Assembly (NCBI RefSeq): GCF_016405855.1
Contig: NZ_JAEFCA010000002.1
Span: forward strand, 310,001 to 374,000
Length of the DNA: 64,000 nt
Direction of reading: 5' to 3'
Source of the DNA: Flavobacterium sp. IB48
GTDB lineage: Bacteria > Bacteroidota > Bacteroidia > Flavobacteriales > Flavobacteriaceae
Shown here: piece by piece, positions 8,126 to 16,502 of the stretch
How positions within the stretch are numbered: position 1 is the first letter of the stretch
How the letters are laid out: the number at the start of each line of letters is the position of its first letter
Made by a program: the position numbers and the translations under genes
The notes under the pieces: generated by a model
Databases searched by the model: none
The model's input: the letters and a program-made list of their open reading frames with translations, nothing else
What the model was told of the DNA's origin: nothing

Positions 8126-11100
8126 TTAAAAAGCAAATCTCTTAATAAAGAAAGCATTCTTATTAAAATCTGTCAATTTAACTTCAAGCGACTCTGGTTT
8201 GTAAGCAGCAAGAACTTTTAATAAGTCCCTCCTTAAATCTTTTAAATCTTTTAAATCAAATGTATCATCAGAATCAATTTCAGGGCTAAGAAATTCACCA
8301 AGTTTTCCTGTCTGATTTGGAATTTGGGAATACTTCAGTATTGATGTCATTACCGGTCTGTATCTGCTTAACGATAACGCTAGAGTCAATAAAACCAACT
8401 CAATCTCTTCTTTTCCGATTTCAGGACTTCTCATGTACTCATGGGATTTTATAATCCTGTAGATATTAATAAACCTCTTGATTAGTCTTGGATTACTGCC
8501 TAAAATAATTGACATTTCTTCAATAAAACTGCGTTCTTCCTCAGTGAAGCTTAAAGCTTTTACGATTGTTTCTTTGCGAATCTGCTGCTTTTGAATTATT
8601 GGGTAATCAATCTGTTCTAACGGATCTGCATTTTCCAAGGTTTCCTGTGCATCTTCATTTTGATCAGGCTTCAGTGTCTGATCTGATTTTTTTACTTTTG
8701 GCAGTTCCTGTACCTCGGACAACCCTCTAAGCATTTCTTTAATATCGTTGTCATCTGCAGTTTTCAGATGGAAAGCAATTTGAAATATCTTCTCCAAATA
8801 ATCAGAAGGATCTATTCCTTTATAACCATTCTTTCCCTCTTCATGCTTTTGCAGGTATTTGACCGTAAGGGCATTTCTTACCCATACAGGATCCACACCT
8901 ACCACCACTACAAAAAGCGGGAATGCCATTAGAAGGTTTACTGCCTCCAATACCTCTACAACCCTTTCTTCGGGACATCTGTCTAAATCATCAATATAAA
9001 GTATTATTCGCTCCAAGGGCTTATTAAACAAAGCTCGAAACTCTGCACTTTCACCTGATTTCAGCAGCTCTTCGCTGTGGCCTGTAAAGAGTTCACTTAG
9101 GATTTGAAAATCTTTCCTAATAATAGAAACAAGACCAAGGTGCTTCTTATAGTCATCGCTGTTACACCTTTTTTCAATAAAGTCATAGAGCGTACTAGTA
9201 GTAAGCGCATTGGTTATTTTATATTCAATTGTGGATTTAACTACAGTTACACTGGTAATCTGCGTATTTATGGAATCCAATTCTTTTGTCTTGTACTCGA
9301 TTTCCTGCAGCAGTGCCTTTTCCTGCTGATTGAATTCGTCAATTGCGGTTACACGTTGTTTAAGATAATCTTCTTTTATGGTCCACATTTTTCTTAAAAA
9401 GGGCTGAAATTTCCTGTACGTTTTCACAGCCCGAACATATAAAGCCCCACCCGCAGTTATCAGGATCCAAAGCGACGGGGTTACCGAAACAACATTTAAT
9501 TTAAAAAACTTGACAAATATCCCCAGCAGCAATGGTATCAAAAAAATAATAGCAAGAGTACCAAATACCCAAAGCCAGTTATATCTAGCAGCTTTATCAG
9601 TAGTAAAGAGTTTAAAATAAGTTGGTAAGCTTTTTGCCTTTTCATAAAGTTCATCGGGTTTCACCCAATACTCCTCAGGGACAATTTTTTTAAAGTGGGC
9701 AATATCCATTTCAATACCAGGATTCTCAGTGAGTGCTTTGGTAATTTCGGTTTCTACTTTGAATTGAGTATCAACTTCGTTTAAAACAGACTGTAAAGAT
9801 TTATTACGTAACAACTTTATTTTGGTATCCAGATCCTCTTTAGTATCCTTCTTTTTCTCATCAAGCTTTTTAAGCTGGCTGTCTATTTCATTCTTTTGGT
9901 TTTCAAGCAAGGCTACTTCTTCTTTGGCAGCGGAAAGATCCTTTACCAGTTTCTCTTCGATTATCCTTGTATTGTTTTTTGCCAGACTGTCATTCTTTAT
10001 ATAGTAATTCAACTCGTCAAAGATATTCGTTGTTATACTGGCCCACAGGTTGGTATCCATGTACGACCAAGCATTGAAATGAACATGAACAATACCTTCA
10101 CAGAAATACCCTGTACGGCTTGCTGACAAATCTTCTATTTCCTTTCTGAGTTTATTCATAAAAAAACTTTTTCCCGACCCCCACTTGCCCAAAAGAGCTA
10201 CTGCGAGCGGCGGACGAAAAGTTTTCGCGGCAAGAACAAGAGAAAAAGCATTGACATCAGGTCCTATGTTAAGGTAATCAATCCCCGTATCACCATCGCA
10301 GACCAGACCAGCGATATGATGAGAATCTTCTTCAGGAGGATCTAGAATTGCACCAATCAAACCATCTAGTAATACTTGCGGTAAAGCATCAAATATCTTT
10401 TGCATATCATCAAAAGAAAGCTGGGTAATTGTGTTGCGGTAAAATCCTAAATCTTTGATATCAATTTTATGGTCTTTCTCCATCCATTTCACGGCAACTG
10501 TTGTTCCGTCTTCCAGATTTCGGCTTACCCTGCCCCAGCCCTTAAATCTTAGGAACGAATCCCCGTCCCTGTTGGGATAGGTAGACTTGTGAATTAAAAA
10601 ATCTCCTTCATTTATAGAATTTATAACCTCGGCATACTTTTCATCATAACCGGTTTCCCAGATTCCCTGTTCATAAAAACGTGAAGCCTGGTCGACACCA
10701 TCCCAGTTGGATCCAACAAGAAAAAAACGGTAATTGGAATTTTGAAGAGCCATTATTATATCAGATCCATCAATATTATTTTCCAAAATAAGCTTATTAT
10801 AAAGCTCTTTACCCATTTGATCCTCTGGTATAGCAATAATAAATTCAGCTGACACAGATACTAAAATCTCATGATTCTCCTCAAGGACAGATGATATGAT
10901 TTCATAACTTTCTTCATACGACAATCCTGCATTACCAGTACCTAGAAGGGGCAGGAATATTTTCTTATCTGAAAGTTCCAGAGCATACATATTTAAGGAC
11001 TTAGAAAGATTTTCTCTAATTAGTTCAGCTGTTGGCCTCTGTCCATCTATGGTTACAACAAACATGACTTCAGATTCATTAACTGTAAGCAAATCACAAC

Positions 11101-11263
11101 CCCTTTCGAGGTTAAGTCCGTTCAAAGCAGTTTGGTTATAGCCAAATGCAAGTAATATTTTGGAATTAAGGTTTCCAATTGCACCCTCTTTATTTATTGG
11201 TGCAAAGGCAAAGTTAAAATCGGCGGGCGAAGGATTTAGTGCGATTTGGTAAAGGTCAATCAT
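8126..11263 (-). CDS. KAP-family P-loop NTPase with macro-like and PUA/EVE-like N-terminal regions
   Basis: A 1045-residue protein. The KAP NTPase core has Walker A LGKWGSGKS (358-366), Walker B IILYIDDLDRC (753-763), and the family's insertion of two membrane helices (about 562-585 and 592-610) flanked by coiled coils (about 440-490 and 635-675). KAP proteins such as F-plasmid PifA are linked to phage exclusion. In front are two additions. Residues 30-150 resemble a macro-like fold, with IFLPLLGTGNAG at 102-113. Residues 178-262 resemble the PUA/EVE-like modules seen beside restriction ATPases (GSNWDGVDQ at 184-192, GIWETGY at 200-206). An ADP-ribose-like or modified-base ligand may therefore gate a membrane-anchored NTPase. 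KAP is certain; the N-terminal assignments are inference. Confidence 0.75.
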   Translation of the reverse strand: MIDLYQIALNPSPADFNFAFAPINKEGAIGNLNSKILLAFGYNQTALNGLNLERGCDLLTVNESEVMFVVTIDGQRPTAELIRENLSKSLNMYALELSDKKIFLPLLGTGNAGLSYEESYEIISSVLEENHEILVSVSAEFIIAIPEDQMGKELYNKLILENNIDGSDIIMALQNSNYRFFLVGSNWDGVDQASRFYEQGIWETGYDEKYAEVINSINEGDFLIHKSTYPNRDGDSFLRFKGWGRVSRNLEDGTTVAVKWMEKDHKIDIKDLGFYRNTITQLSFDDMQKIFDALPQVLLDGLIGAILDPPEEDSHHIAGLVCDGDTGIDYLNIGPDVNAFSLVLAAKTFRPPLAVALLGKWGSGKSFFMNKLRKEIEDLSASRTGYFCEGIVHVHFNAWSYMDTNLWASITTNIFDELNYYIKNDSLAKNNTRIIEEKLVKDLSAAKEEVALLENQKNEIDSQLKKLDEKKKDTKEDLDTKIKLLRNKSLQSVLNEVDTQFKVETEITKALTENPGIEMDIAHFKKIVPEEYWVKPDELYEKAKSLPTYFKLFTTDKAARYNWLWVFGTLAIIFLIPLLLGIFVKFFKLNVVSVTPSLWILITAGGALYVRAVKTYRKFQPFLRKMWTIKEDYLKQRVTAIDEFNQQEKALLQEIEYKTKELDSINTQITSVTVVKSTIEYKITNALTTSTLYDFIEKRCNSDDYKKHLGLVSIIRKDFQILSELFTGHSEELLKSGESAEFRALFNKPLERIILYIDDLDRCPEERVVEVLEAVNLLMAFPLFVVVVGVDPVWVRNALTVKYLQKHEEGKNGYKGIDPSDYLEKIFQIAFHLKTADDNDIKEMLRGLSEVQELPKVKKSDQTLKPDQNEDAQETLENADPLEQIDYPIIQKQQIRKETIVKALSFTEEERSFIEEMSIILGSNPRLIKRFINIYRIIKSHEYMRSPEIGKEEIELVLLTLALSLSRYRPVMTSILKYSQIPNQTGKLGEFLSPEIDSDDTFDLKDLKDLRRDLLKVLAAYKPESLEVKLTDFNKNAFFIKRFAF

Positions 11264-11351
11264 TTCTAATTTTATATTGCGAACTAAAGTAAAAAAATAA
11301 AATAGATTATTAAGATTTTTCTTTATGATATAGAAAGAGTATTTTACTTAA

Positions 11352-11456
11352 TCAAATTTAAAAGAAATTACTCAACACAAAACTTCAATCTATCCACAAA
11401 TTGAAGTAATTAAAGCATCTGAAATTAACAACGTTTGGGATAAAGTAGTAAATTAA
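11352..11456 (+). pseudogene. Possible C-terminal gene remnant
   Basis: An open frame of 34 codons without an ATG, whose translation ends EINNVWDKVVN and has protein-like composition. A stop codon lies immediately upstream in frame, and a terminator hairpin follows 75 bases later. I read it as the tail of a deleted gene, but a frame this short may be chance. Confidence 0.25.
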
Positions 11457-11530
11457 GGAAGCAAGATATCGTTATGTAATTGATATAGCAACGCTTTAGA
11501 AAAGAAATAGCTTTTAAAATGCAGATTATT

Positions 11531-11560
11531 AAACCTCCAAAATTAAATTTTTGGAGGTTT
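11531..11560 (+). terminator. Intrinsic terminator hairpin
   Basis: Arms AAACCTCCAAAA and TTTTGGAGGTTT pair over 12 bases around a six-base loop, followed by a T-rich run (TATCTTTTTATT). It has no intact plus-strand gene in front of it, which fits the gene-remnant reading. Confidence 0.7.
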
Positions 11561-11827
11561 TATCTTTTTATTGACTGACCGATAATTATGTATAATAACT
11601 TTAAAGGTAAGCTTTTATCATCTAGAAGCTCGCTCCAGTGCGGATTAAACAAAGCGATAATGGCATAATGCCTTTTTTCAAAAATTACTACCTTTGACTA
11701 TCTTTTATCATATCATATGAATACTGAAATTCTTTTTACAAAATAAAAAAATATTTTGAAATATGATTCTTAAATAGCTAACCTTAAAAACCAATTAAGT
11801 TCAATATGTTAAAAATTTTCATCATAA

Positions 11828-13426
11828 ATGGATAAAGCTAAATCACTTATACTAGAAAAAGAATTAATCAATAAAACTTTAAATGGCTATCAAGTTGTAA
11901 AATTACTTAATAACGGAAAATCAGCCGCCGTATTTAAAGCACGAAAAAATAATAAGGACTATGCGCTAAAAATTTTTGATAACGATTTAGTTGAAAGATT
12001 TGGGTACGAAATTCAAATAAAAAGAATTGAGCAAGAAATAAAACTAAAAAATCATACAATTGAAAATCTAGTTAAAATATACGAAGGAGGAAAGACAACC
12101 GTAGAAGATAAAGAACATTTTTTTATTGTTATGGAGTTTATCTCTGGAACCAACCTAAAGGAATATATTAATCATAATGATTATGATCAAGATTTTGTCC
12201 TTAAAGTTTTAACTACTTTACATAACATTACCACAAAATTACTAAAAGAAAAAAATATTGTTCATCGGGACATTAAACCCGAAAATATAATGATCTCAGA
12301 CCAAGGAGACGTTATATTAATGGATCTTGGAGTACTTAAACTTATAGGTGCAAAATCATTTAGCGATGAAGAAGAAAAGTCATTTGTAGGAACGTTAAGA
12401 TATGCCGCACCAGAATTTCTATTAAGAACTGAAGAAGACACCGTTGAAGGATGGGCTTCATTAAATATTTATCAAGTTGGAGCGACTTTGCATGACTTGA
12501 TAATGAAAAAGGAATTATTTATGGAAAAAGTTCCATATGCTAATTTAGTCATCGCAATAAAAGAAGACAATCCCGTTTTATCTAACCCAAAATACTCCTA
12601 TAATCTGCAACAGCTTGTGCGAGATATGCTAATTAAAAACTGGAAAAAAAGAATTGAACTAGTTAACGATGAAAGAATAGCTAAGATAGTGCATGAAAAG
12701 AATATTCTAGAAAACTCCTACGAGGATGGCATTGAGAAAATACTAAAAAAACGCATCAAATTTCAAGCGAGTTTTGATGAAATTGAAAAACTGAAGAGAA
12801 CGAATCAGGAGCAAAAAAAAACCGCAATAACAGTCGGTAAAGAGTTGGAAGATATAATAAAAGGTATACTTAAAAAAATTGAAAAAGATAAAATATCCAG
12901 TCATATTAGCGATTATGATTCTTTCCTTTTTTCAAATGATTATTGTAATACAAACGAAGTAATTCAAAATTTTTCATTTGGATTAAGTGGTGATTTAAAA
13001 ATGGGATATCCCAGACAAATTAATCTTTTTATTAGAATCTTTAATAACTCCGAAAAATATGTTGAAATTAATTGCATGAGTTTTATCCTTCCCGATAATT
13101 TCACAGGAAAGTTCTTTCCTTCAATTCACTTGTATTCTAAATTTGACAAAGAATCCCGTCTTCTAAACAAAACTATAAATAGAATTGGGCCAGCTGAAAT
13201 TAACTATGCATTTGACACCGTTAGCATTTTTAAAGGGAATGCTGAGTTTGATGAATCATTTGTTAATGAAATTAGCTGCAGTATTATTGCAATAATAGCC
13301 AGAACACTTGAAAAAGTAGAAGAAGTTGTGGAAAGCAGAATTAACGAAGAAAAAACTACAACTATAAGTGGGCTTTATCTTCAAGATGCTTCAAAAATTA
13401 AGGAGATGATTTTTATAAATTCCTAA
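11828..13426 (+). CDS. Hanks-type Ser/Thr protein kinase
   Basis: A 532-residue protein with a full eukaryotic-like kinase domain at about 20-280: glycine loop region LLNNGKSAAVF (27-37), lysine K48, catalytic HRD (146-148, VHRDIKPEN), DLG in place of DFG (166-168) and APE (194-196). The helix F aspartate appears replaced by asparagine (SLNIYQVG, about 211-218). The rest (about 290-532) is a coiled-coil stretch and an unrecognised domain that may be a sensor. No membrane segment is predicted, so it is cytoplasmic. It is divergent from the KAP gene inside an accessory region, which suggests a defence-type kinase rather than a developmental one, but no known kinase system is matched. Confidence 0.8.
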   Translation: MDKAKSLILEKELINKTLNGYQVVKLLNNGKSAAVFKARKNNKDYALKIFDNDLVERFGYEIQIKRIEQEIKLKNHTIENLVKIYEGGKTTVEDKEHFFIVMEFISGTNLKEYINHNDYDQDFVLKVLTTLHNITTKLLKEKNIVHRDIKPENIMISDQGDVILMDLGVLKLIGAKSFSDEEEKSFVGTLRYAAPEFLLRTEEDTVEGWASLNIYQVGATLHDLIMKKELFMEKVPYANLVIAIKEDNPVLSNPKYSYNLQQLVRDMLIKNWKKRIELVNDERIAKIVHEKNILENSYEDGIEKILKKRIKFQASFDEIEKLKRTNQEQKKTAITVGKELEDIIKGILKKIEKDKISSHISDYDSFLFSNDYCNTNEVIQNFSFGLSGDLKMGYPRQINLFIRIFNNSEKYVEINCMSFILPDNFTGKFFPSIHLYSKFDKESRLLNKTINRIGPAEINYAFDTVSIFKGNAEFDESFVNEISCSIIAIIARTLEKVEEVVESRINEEKTTTISGLYLQDASKIKEMIFINS

Positions 13427-13504
13427 GAATGTAAAAAGAATCTAATTTTTTGTATTTAAAATTTATAATTTAGAAAGCAATATAGAAAAATTATATTGCG
13501 GCAA

Positions 13505-13636
13505 ATGACCTCTTATAAAATGGTTTCTGAAGTTTTTACTTTACAATGGCCTAATTTCAGTACTGCAGCAATTAGAAGACACATCCATTGGGTTATTTAC
13601 TCCATTGTAAAAACATTGTGCTATATTGAGAAATAA
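13505..13636 (+). CDS. Short open frame after the kinase gene (uncertain)
   Basis: A 43-codon frame starting MTSYKMVSEVF and ending CYIEK, 78 bases after the kinase stop. Its composition is plausible for a small protein, but there is no recognisable family, ribosome site or hairpin directly behind it. It may be chance. Confidence 0.2.
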   Translation: MTSYKMVSEVFTLQWPNFSTAAIRRHIHWVIYSIVKTLCYIEK

Positions 13637-13790
13637 AACAATTTTTAACTTCAGTGGTGCAAATATAATCACCGTATTTTGACTTGAATAATCTCAAATC
13701 TTTTCTTTAATATTGCTAAAACTGATTTAAATTCTTCATTAAAATACCAAGTTATATATTCTCAATTAAATTATAGTAATTAATAATAAA

Positions 13791-13941
13791 TTGAAATCAT
13801 ATTCTTAAACATTTTTCAACATTAAACCCTTACGATACATACAAACCGCTCTGTGATCAAGAAATAAAACAATTATCCTACAAATTTACTTGAAAGTAAG
13901 TCAATTTCTTTAAATCGTTCATAAAATGATTTGTAAATTGT
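13791..13941. repeat. 150-bp direct repeat, left copy (possible att site or ncRNA)
   Basis: This copy pairs with 28439-28596, same orientation, 14.6 kb apart. A 26-base run (13825-13850) containing CCTTACGATACATACAAACC is identical, and the rest is similar with small gaps. Near the 3' end, CAATTT/AAATTG and AAATC/GATTT can pair around a shared loop TTCATAAAAT. A terminator follows within 20 bases. The pair brackets the minus-strand defence series, so it may be the boundary of an inserted island. A conserved small RNA is the alternative. The surrounding gap (13427-14142) holds no other clear feature. Confidence 0.65.
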
Positions 13942-13959
13942 GAACTAAACTCACTTAAG

Positions 13960-13991
13960 GAGACAACTAGCAAATAGTTGTCTCTTTTTTT
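13960..13991 (+). terminator. Intrinsic terminator after the left repeat
   Basis: GAGACAACTA pairs with TAGTTGTCTC over 10 bases around GCAAA, followed by seven T residues. No protein gene ends upstream within 300 bases, so it would terminate a transcript that contains the repeat. Confidence 0.8.
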
Positions 13992-14142
13992 ATGCCCAAA
14001 CATATTGATTTTACAGGCCTTCACAGCCTAATATTTGTGGTTCGATTTTTTCACAGGAAATTCTTAGTCTGTTTGAAATAAACAGTCTTAAAGTGGCGCT
14101 ATCAGAGATTTAATCGAAGCTTAACGATGGTTCGAAATCCCG

Positions 14143-14307
14143 TTAAGGATATAGGATTTTTTTCTCTTTTGGTTTATCGTAATTTTTTGATACTAAATAC
14201 AGTAATTCCAAAATAATTTTAGCTTCCTTCTCATCTACCTGAATGCCGTTTTTGGAAAGAATAATAACGGCTTTCTCTACTGAAACATTCTTTTCAATGA
14301 AATTCAT
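14143..14307 (-). CDS. Small conserved-type protein, 54 aa
   Basis: From the ATG at 14307 the frame encodes MNFIEKNVSVEKAVIILSK and so on, ending in a lysine-rich tail. The middle (IQVDEKEAKIILELLYLVSK) fits a family of ~60-residue helical proteins frequent in flavobacterial accessory regions, often mislabelled as PTS subunit IIBC. Such genes commonly sit near element-encoded regulators. The function is unknown. It lies just inside the left direct repeat. Confidence 0.6.
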   Translation of the reverse strand: MNFIEKNVSVEKAVIILSKNGIQVDEKEAKIILELLYLVSKNYDKPKEKKILYP

Positions 14308-14422
14308 TTTTCTTTTTATATCGTTTTTTTTATATTGAAATAAGAATAAGAATAATTTTTCGAAAAATTTTTACGCATATTCTAGCGATCTGGTAAAATC
14401 TTTAACTATTTCAATAAATCTT

Positions 14423-14680
14423 TTAATACATATCTCGAACCCAAGTCAAATTAACTTTAAATTGCATTGCTTGTAAAGTTCTAATTTTGTCTTCTAGAAC
14501 CATTTTTGAAAAAAAAGTTAATCTATCTTGTGACTTATCATTTAGTATAAGATGATGTACCGTTGCGTTATCAGGTTGATTAGAAATATGTTTTGTTGCG
14601 TCAGGTATATGAGCATTTACTGCATCAGCATATTTATCTTTAAACTCTGCATATGATTTAGCTGATACATAGCCAATTTC
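14423..14680 (-). pseudogene. Truncated gene, C-terminal 85 codons
   Basis: An open minus-strand frame beginning EIGYVSAKSYAEFKDKYADA and ending FKVNLTWVRDMY has clear protein character but no start codon; a TAA stands directly before it. An ATG at 14703 in another frame (MLKNSTH) would join it by a frameshift, so a small gene may have been broken by an indel. I do not recognise the family. It lies just beyond the 3' end of the defence gene series. Confidence 0.5.
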
Positions 14681-14739
14681 TTATGTGTCGAATTTTTTAA
14701 CATTAAGGAAGAAAATATAGATTAAAACTAATTAATAGT

Positions 14740-15246
14740 TTATTCATCCTGTAAAATTTCAACATTTTTCATCGTTTCCAGCTTGTAGTAAGCTCTCTTA
14801 GTGTTCTTCCTTACTTCTTCATCATTGCATACAATCCTAATTACAGTTGCCTGATTTACATAGTTTTCCACAACAACATCTTCTGCGTCGTCTGCAACCT
14901 CTTCATTCCAGTATTGCATTGCAATAGCATTTTTAATTTCACCATCCATTTCGAGTGCTAAACTTTCAACCAATGGATAATTCCCCCGATGCAGTATATC
15001 ATCTTCCGCGATTTCAACCTCGTAAAATTTTGAATCAGTATCTAGAATCCAATATTTTTTTGCAGCTGAAAACGAATCAAATAATTTAACTATCTCATTC
15101 CTGTTTGGTTTTGCTGCTGGACGGTTCATTTCCAATAAATCTTCTATTTCAGTACGCGCAGCATTAATATTATTGATGAATGCAGCATTTGCACGGATTA
15201 TATCTCCAATCGCGAAATCTCGTCGGTCTATTCTATAATAACTCAT
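14740..15246 (-). CDS. Unknown protein, possibly DUF2441/ADP-ribosyltransferase-like
   Basis: A 168-residue acidic protein. The opening MSYYRIDRRDFAIGDII and the segment NEIVKLFDSFSAAKKYW (about 49-65) resemble the arrangement in DUF2441-type proteins, which are thought to have an ADP-ribosyltransferase-like fold: an N-terminal YxHxD-like strand and a later 'F(D/E)SLEAAxxW' segment. The canonical histidine is not obvious (arginine in YYRID), so activity is doubtful. It is the last gene of the long minus-strand series, 17 bases after the Abi_C-like gene, and is probably expressed with it. Confidence 0.45.
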   Translation of the reverse strand: MSYYRIDRRDFAIGDIIRANAAFINNINAARTEIEDLLEMNRPAAKPNRNEIVKLFDSFSAAKKYWILDTDSKFYEVEIAEDDILHRGNYPLVESLALEMDGEIKNAIAMQYWNEEVADDAEDVVVENYVNQATVIRIVCNDEEVRKNTKRAYYKLETMKNVEILQDE

Positions 15247-15263
15247 ATTTTTTTCTTTCTAAA

Positions 15264-16097
15264 TTAGCTTGAGGTAACCTGCCTTTGCAGATGAGATTCT
15301 ATTTTTACAAATGCTTTGGTCATCTGGCTAAGAACAATTGCTTCCTCACTCGAAATTGAAGGTGCCTCCAAACTTCCATGTCCGGAAAGCGGCTCAGAAT
15401 TTCTTTTTCTGTAGATTTCTAAAATATAATCCAAAATAGAACCAGGCAGTAAAGATTCATTTCTATACCTATCAAAGAAACCTCCTAAAGTCTGATTCTG
15501 GATGCCATCAGTACCTATTACTTCTTTGGCCATAGTTTCAAAAATGCTTGCGCTGGAATGTAAAACATTTGAATAATCTTCCCTCTGCAAAGAATTTTCC
15601 ATTCGTTCAACCAATAGACGAATATTTGGATGTTCTTCGTTAAAGCTTTCTTTTTCTATATCCCCAATTGGAAATACTTCTATTCCGTAGGTCCTGTCTG
15701 CATAGACAAATTTAAAGGAGGCATTTTCTTCCTTTAGTGCATCATTTATAAAGCTCAAATCCAAAATTCCCTTCACAAGTAATTCTCCTGCCAATTCAAT
15801 AAATTGCACCGTATTTAATCTGCGGACAGATAAAAGAAAATTACTGTCATGCCATGCGTATTCAGCATCTTGATAATATCCGCTATCATCTGATTCTAAA
15901 ACGTAGATACTTTTTGATAATATCGTGTTTGATAAGTTTATAATCGTGTTTTTTCTTGAAATTATTGATTCAGTATACTCAGGCTCTTCTGTCCATTGCA
16001 TTAAATGTCTTGTGACAAAACCATAAAATTCCTGAGAAAGGACTTCATATTCTAAATCCTTCTTTTGCTCTTTAGTAGAGTAAATTGTAAATTTCAT
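15264..16097 (-). CDS. Abi_C/HEPN-like abortive infection protein
   Basis: A 277-residue protein. The N-terminal ~150 residues are unrecognised. The C-terminal part (about 155-270) resembles the Abi_C domain: a helix with YSNVLHSSASIFETMAKEVI, then the signature RKRNSEPLSGHGS (about 231-243), which fits the Rx4-6H-type motif of HEPN-fold RNases. Proteins with this tail are found in abortive-infection systems, where they are thought to cleave RNA after phage sensing. The gene lies 17 bases from the next one downstream, so the two may form a pair. The family assignment is by motif only. Confidence 0.6.
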   Translation of the reverse strand: MKFTIYSTKEQKKDLEYEVLSQEFYGFVTRHLMQWTEEPEYTESIISRKNTIINLSNTILSKSIYVLESDDSGYYQDAEYAWHDSNFLLSVRRLNTVQFIELAGELLVKGILDLSFINDALKEENASFKFVYADRTYGIEVFPIGDIEKESFNEEHPNIRLLVERMENSLQREDYSNVLHSSASIFETMAKEVIGTDGIQNQTLGGFFDRYRNESLLPGSILDYILEIYRKRNSEPLSGHGSLEAPSISSEEAIVLSQMTKAFVKIESHLQRQVTSS

Positions 16098-16154
16098 TTC
16101 TTTTTATATATTAAAATTTTAGAAAGTCTGTATTAATTAAGTCAATCCCATTAT

Positions 16155-16352
16155 CTAAAGCGACGTATGTATGACGACCTGTGTAATGTCAATTGTGTAA
16201 TATGCAAGAATGCCAAATTTGTCCAACTTAATATGGATTCTGTTACCAGTTATTGCTGTAACTTCCCAAAACATATCATGATTGCTTTGAGCCTCTGTAG
16301 AATTAAAAATTACTTCATCTCCGACTTTTATGTCACTTATATTATAGATCAT
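16155..16352 (-). CDS. Small beta-barrel-like protein, 65 aa
   Basis: The sequence begins MIYNISDIKVGDEVIF and alternates hydrophobic and polar residues in short strands (FWEVTAITGNRIHIKL), as in small SH3-like or DUF2158-like barrels. It resembles each half of the 153-residue protein encoded at 20287-20748 in outline, though identity is low. Length and position between two defence genes are compatible with a small regulatory or antitoxin-like partner, which is inference. Confidence 0.5.
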   Translation of the reverse strand: MIYNISDIKVGDEVIFNSTEAQSNHDMFWEVTAITGNRIHIKLDKFGILAYYTIDITQVVIHTSL

Positions 16353-16502
16353 TTCAATTGTTTTAAATTATTTTTCTTAATACTTCATTAACCGATTTAA
16401 TAGCTCAGATTTCAACAATTTGCAATATTAAAATTTCGTACTTTATATACAACACTTATAAGAAATAGATCTTGTAAAATATCATTCTTATATTATTGAC
16501 TA

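Larger units (their letters stand above)
11264..11827. other. Intergenic region between KAP and kinase genes
   Basis: This 564-base divergent region holds a possible gene tail (11352-11456), a hairpin terminator (11531-11560) and a good -7 box TACCTTTG at 11689-11696, about 130 bases ahead of the kinase start. No -33 TTG was seen at the proper distance. The remaining sequence shows nothing I can name. The orphan terminator suggests that a gene was lost here. Confidence 0.5.

Noticed and set aside
9104..9397. 97-codon open frame opposite the KAP gene
   Set aside because: It is antisense within a well-supported gene and has no recognisable domain.
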